A stretch of DNA of 41,124 nt from Tyzzerella sp. UBA1042. GTDB taxonomy: Bacteria; Bacillota; Clostridia; Lachnospirales; Anaerotignaceae. The notes below the pieces were generated by a model. That model made no database searches. It had not been told where the DNA came from and was given only the letters and a program-made list of their open reading frames with translations. Where the stretch lies: positions 911-42,034 of the forward strand of contig DCDZ01000001.1 in the NCBI GenBank assembly GCA_002316675.1, written 5' to 3'. The position numbers were made by a program, and so were the translations under genes. Below, piece by piece: positions 40,249 to 41,124 of the stretch; positions within the stretch are counted from its first letter, which is position 1; every line of letters begins with the position of its first letter.

Positions 40249-41124
40249 TTAAATATCTCCTTTTGTAAACAAAGCATAAAAACCATACATGGTGCAAGCG
40301 ACAATTAACCCTACACAAATATTTAAAGGTAAAATAAAGCCGGCGCTAATAATATCTCCGGGAACACCTTTTGAAATTTCATAACCAACATGGTTGGAAC
40401 CGGTAAAAAAGGAATAGCTTTTGCAAGCAAAATATGTTAGCAGTCCCGCCGCACAAATAAGTGTGAATGTACGAAAGGTGAAAAACCTCTGCATCCGTTT
40501 TTTGCCATATGCGGAGGCATAGAGAATGAAGCCTGCACCAATGATAGAACCTCCGGAAAACCCTCCTCCGGGGGAGAGATGCCCGTTTAACACAACATAA
40601 ATTCCATATAGGATAACCAAGGGGGTTAATATTTTTGCCCCAATCTGCAGTATCGGCCGCTCTTCCGTTGTATCAAAGTAGTCATCCTCTGCATTTTCCT
40701 GCTCTTCTTGCCGGGAAAAATTTTTTCCGTCTTTTTTTAATAAAAGAACCACACACATGACAGCCAGAAATAATACGTTTGCTTCTCCGAAGGTATCAAA
40801 TGCACGGTAATCCAAAATCATTCCCGCTACAAAATTAATGGCTCCCGTTTCTTCAATCCCCTTTTCAAGATAACGCACCATCACTTCATTATTAGAAGGA
40901 TTGTAGGGACTGCCAAATTCGGGCAAAGCATTTACAACAGAAAGCATAATGGCAATGAAAAGTACCGAAATCCCCACACTCAAAATTGCGTAGAGCTTTC
41001 TATTTTCTTTTACATAAGTTACACTAAATCTATCTTTCCAGCTCTTATGCTCTTTTGGTGTTCTGGTGGCAATATATTTATCGGCATTTAAGAGGATTTC
41101 CTCACCATCCACCCATGCTTTTAA
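40249..41124 (-). CDS. MbhE-MnhB fusion subunit of Mrp/Mbh-type antiporter (5' end open)
   Basis: At least 287 residues. The C-terminal domain (about 150-287) is MnhB: TPLVILYGIYVVLNGHLSPG, then GGFSGGSIIGAGFILYASAY. The N-terminal part has a helix near 42-62 and a segment with ALPEFGSPYNPSNNEVMVRY and AINFVAGMILDYRAFDTFGE, which resembles MbhE or the C-terminal end of MrpA. A GTG at 41112 could start it, but the frame is open to the window edge, so the true start may lie outside. It is the most upstream antiporter gene in view; mnhE/F/G-like genes are expected beyond the edge. Confidence 0.8.
   Translation of the reverse strand, partial: LKAWVDGEEILLNADKYIATRTPKEHKSWKDRFSVTYVKENRKLYAILSVGISVLFIAIMLSVVNALPEFGSPYNPSNNEVMVRYLEKGIEETGAINFVAGMILDYRAFDTFGEANVLFLAVMCVVLLLKKDGKNFSRQEEQENAEDDYFDTTEERPILQIGAKILTPLVILYGIYVVLNGHLSPGGGFSGGSIIGAGFILYASAYGKKRMQRFFTFRTFTLICAAGLLTYFACKSYSFFTGSNHVGYEISKGVPGDIISAGFILPLNICVGLIVACTMYGFYALFTKGDI

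Noticed and set aside
1..41124. CRISPR arrays, tRNA or rRNA genes, insertion sequences with an intact transposase
   Set aside because: No regularly spaced repeats, cloverleaf-like segments or complete transposase were seen by eye.

Overview
The window reads as a chromosome segment of an anaerobic, endospore-forming Firmicute of class Clostridia. The evidence is a spoVA cluster, yunB, an AdhE-type fermentative dehydrogenase, Gram-positive style strong ribosome sites (AGGAGG), A/T-rich sigma-A promoters and many factor-independent terminators. A Lachnospirales/Anaerotignum-like host is my best guess, but it is an inference from gene content, not a database match. No rRNA, tRNA or CRISPR array was seen.

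Layout. 1-2421 (minus): spoVAA-AB-AC-AD, with spoVAD cut by the window edge. 2560-4359 (minus): an MgtC/SapB-type membrane protein behind a long structured leader, then uppP. 4411-4462: two divergent promoters that appear to share one palindromic -35 box, serving uppP and a DEAD-box RNA helicase (4674-6290, plus). 6300-10850: an accessory island with a frameshifted tnpV, an unidentified frameshifted gene, an intact three-gene cassette (GIY-YIG-like protein, 154-residue unknown, 678-residue AAA+/VWA fusion) and the deleted 3' end of a large serine recombinase. 10950-13592 (minus): adhE. 14310-18773: a LysR regulator divergent from a transporter-asnB pair, with a 21-bp palindrome between them. 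18849-19514: Fe/Mn superoxide dismutase.

19722-24905 (minus): a five-gene dlt-like operon, in transcription order dltA, a GNAT acetyltransferase gene, dltC, a long AlgI/DltB-type MBOAT and an SGNH-hydrolase partner. It would activate an amino acid (probably D-alanine), load it on the carrier and transfer it across the membrane to a cell-surface polymer. 25195-26116 (plus): YbaK-type tRNA deacylase and an Rrf2/IscR-type regulator. 26321-30156 (minus): lipoate-protein ligase and a class A penicillin-binding protein. 30338-31633 (plus): yunB and an unrecognised 191-residue protein. 31931-33292 (minus): apbE and a small membrane protein.

33398-41124 (minus): part of a large Mrp/Mbh-type cation antiporter operon with an MbhE-MnhB fusion, MnhC and four consecutive NuoL/M/N-like subunits. 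It continues beyond the right edge.

The best candidate for an undescribed system is the cassette at 7434-10278: a MoxR-like AAA+ domain fused to a MIDAS-bearing VWA domain, tightly coupled to a GIY-YIG-like protein and a conserved-looking unknown, lying between mobile-element wrecks while itself remaining intact. The second is the dlt-like operon with its embedded acetyltransferase.
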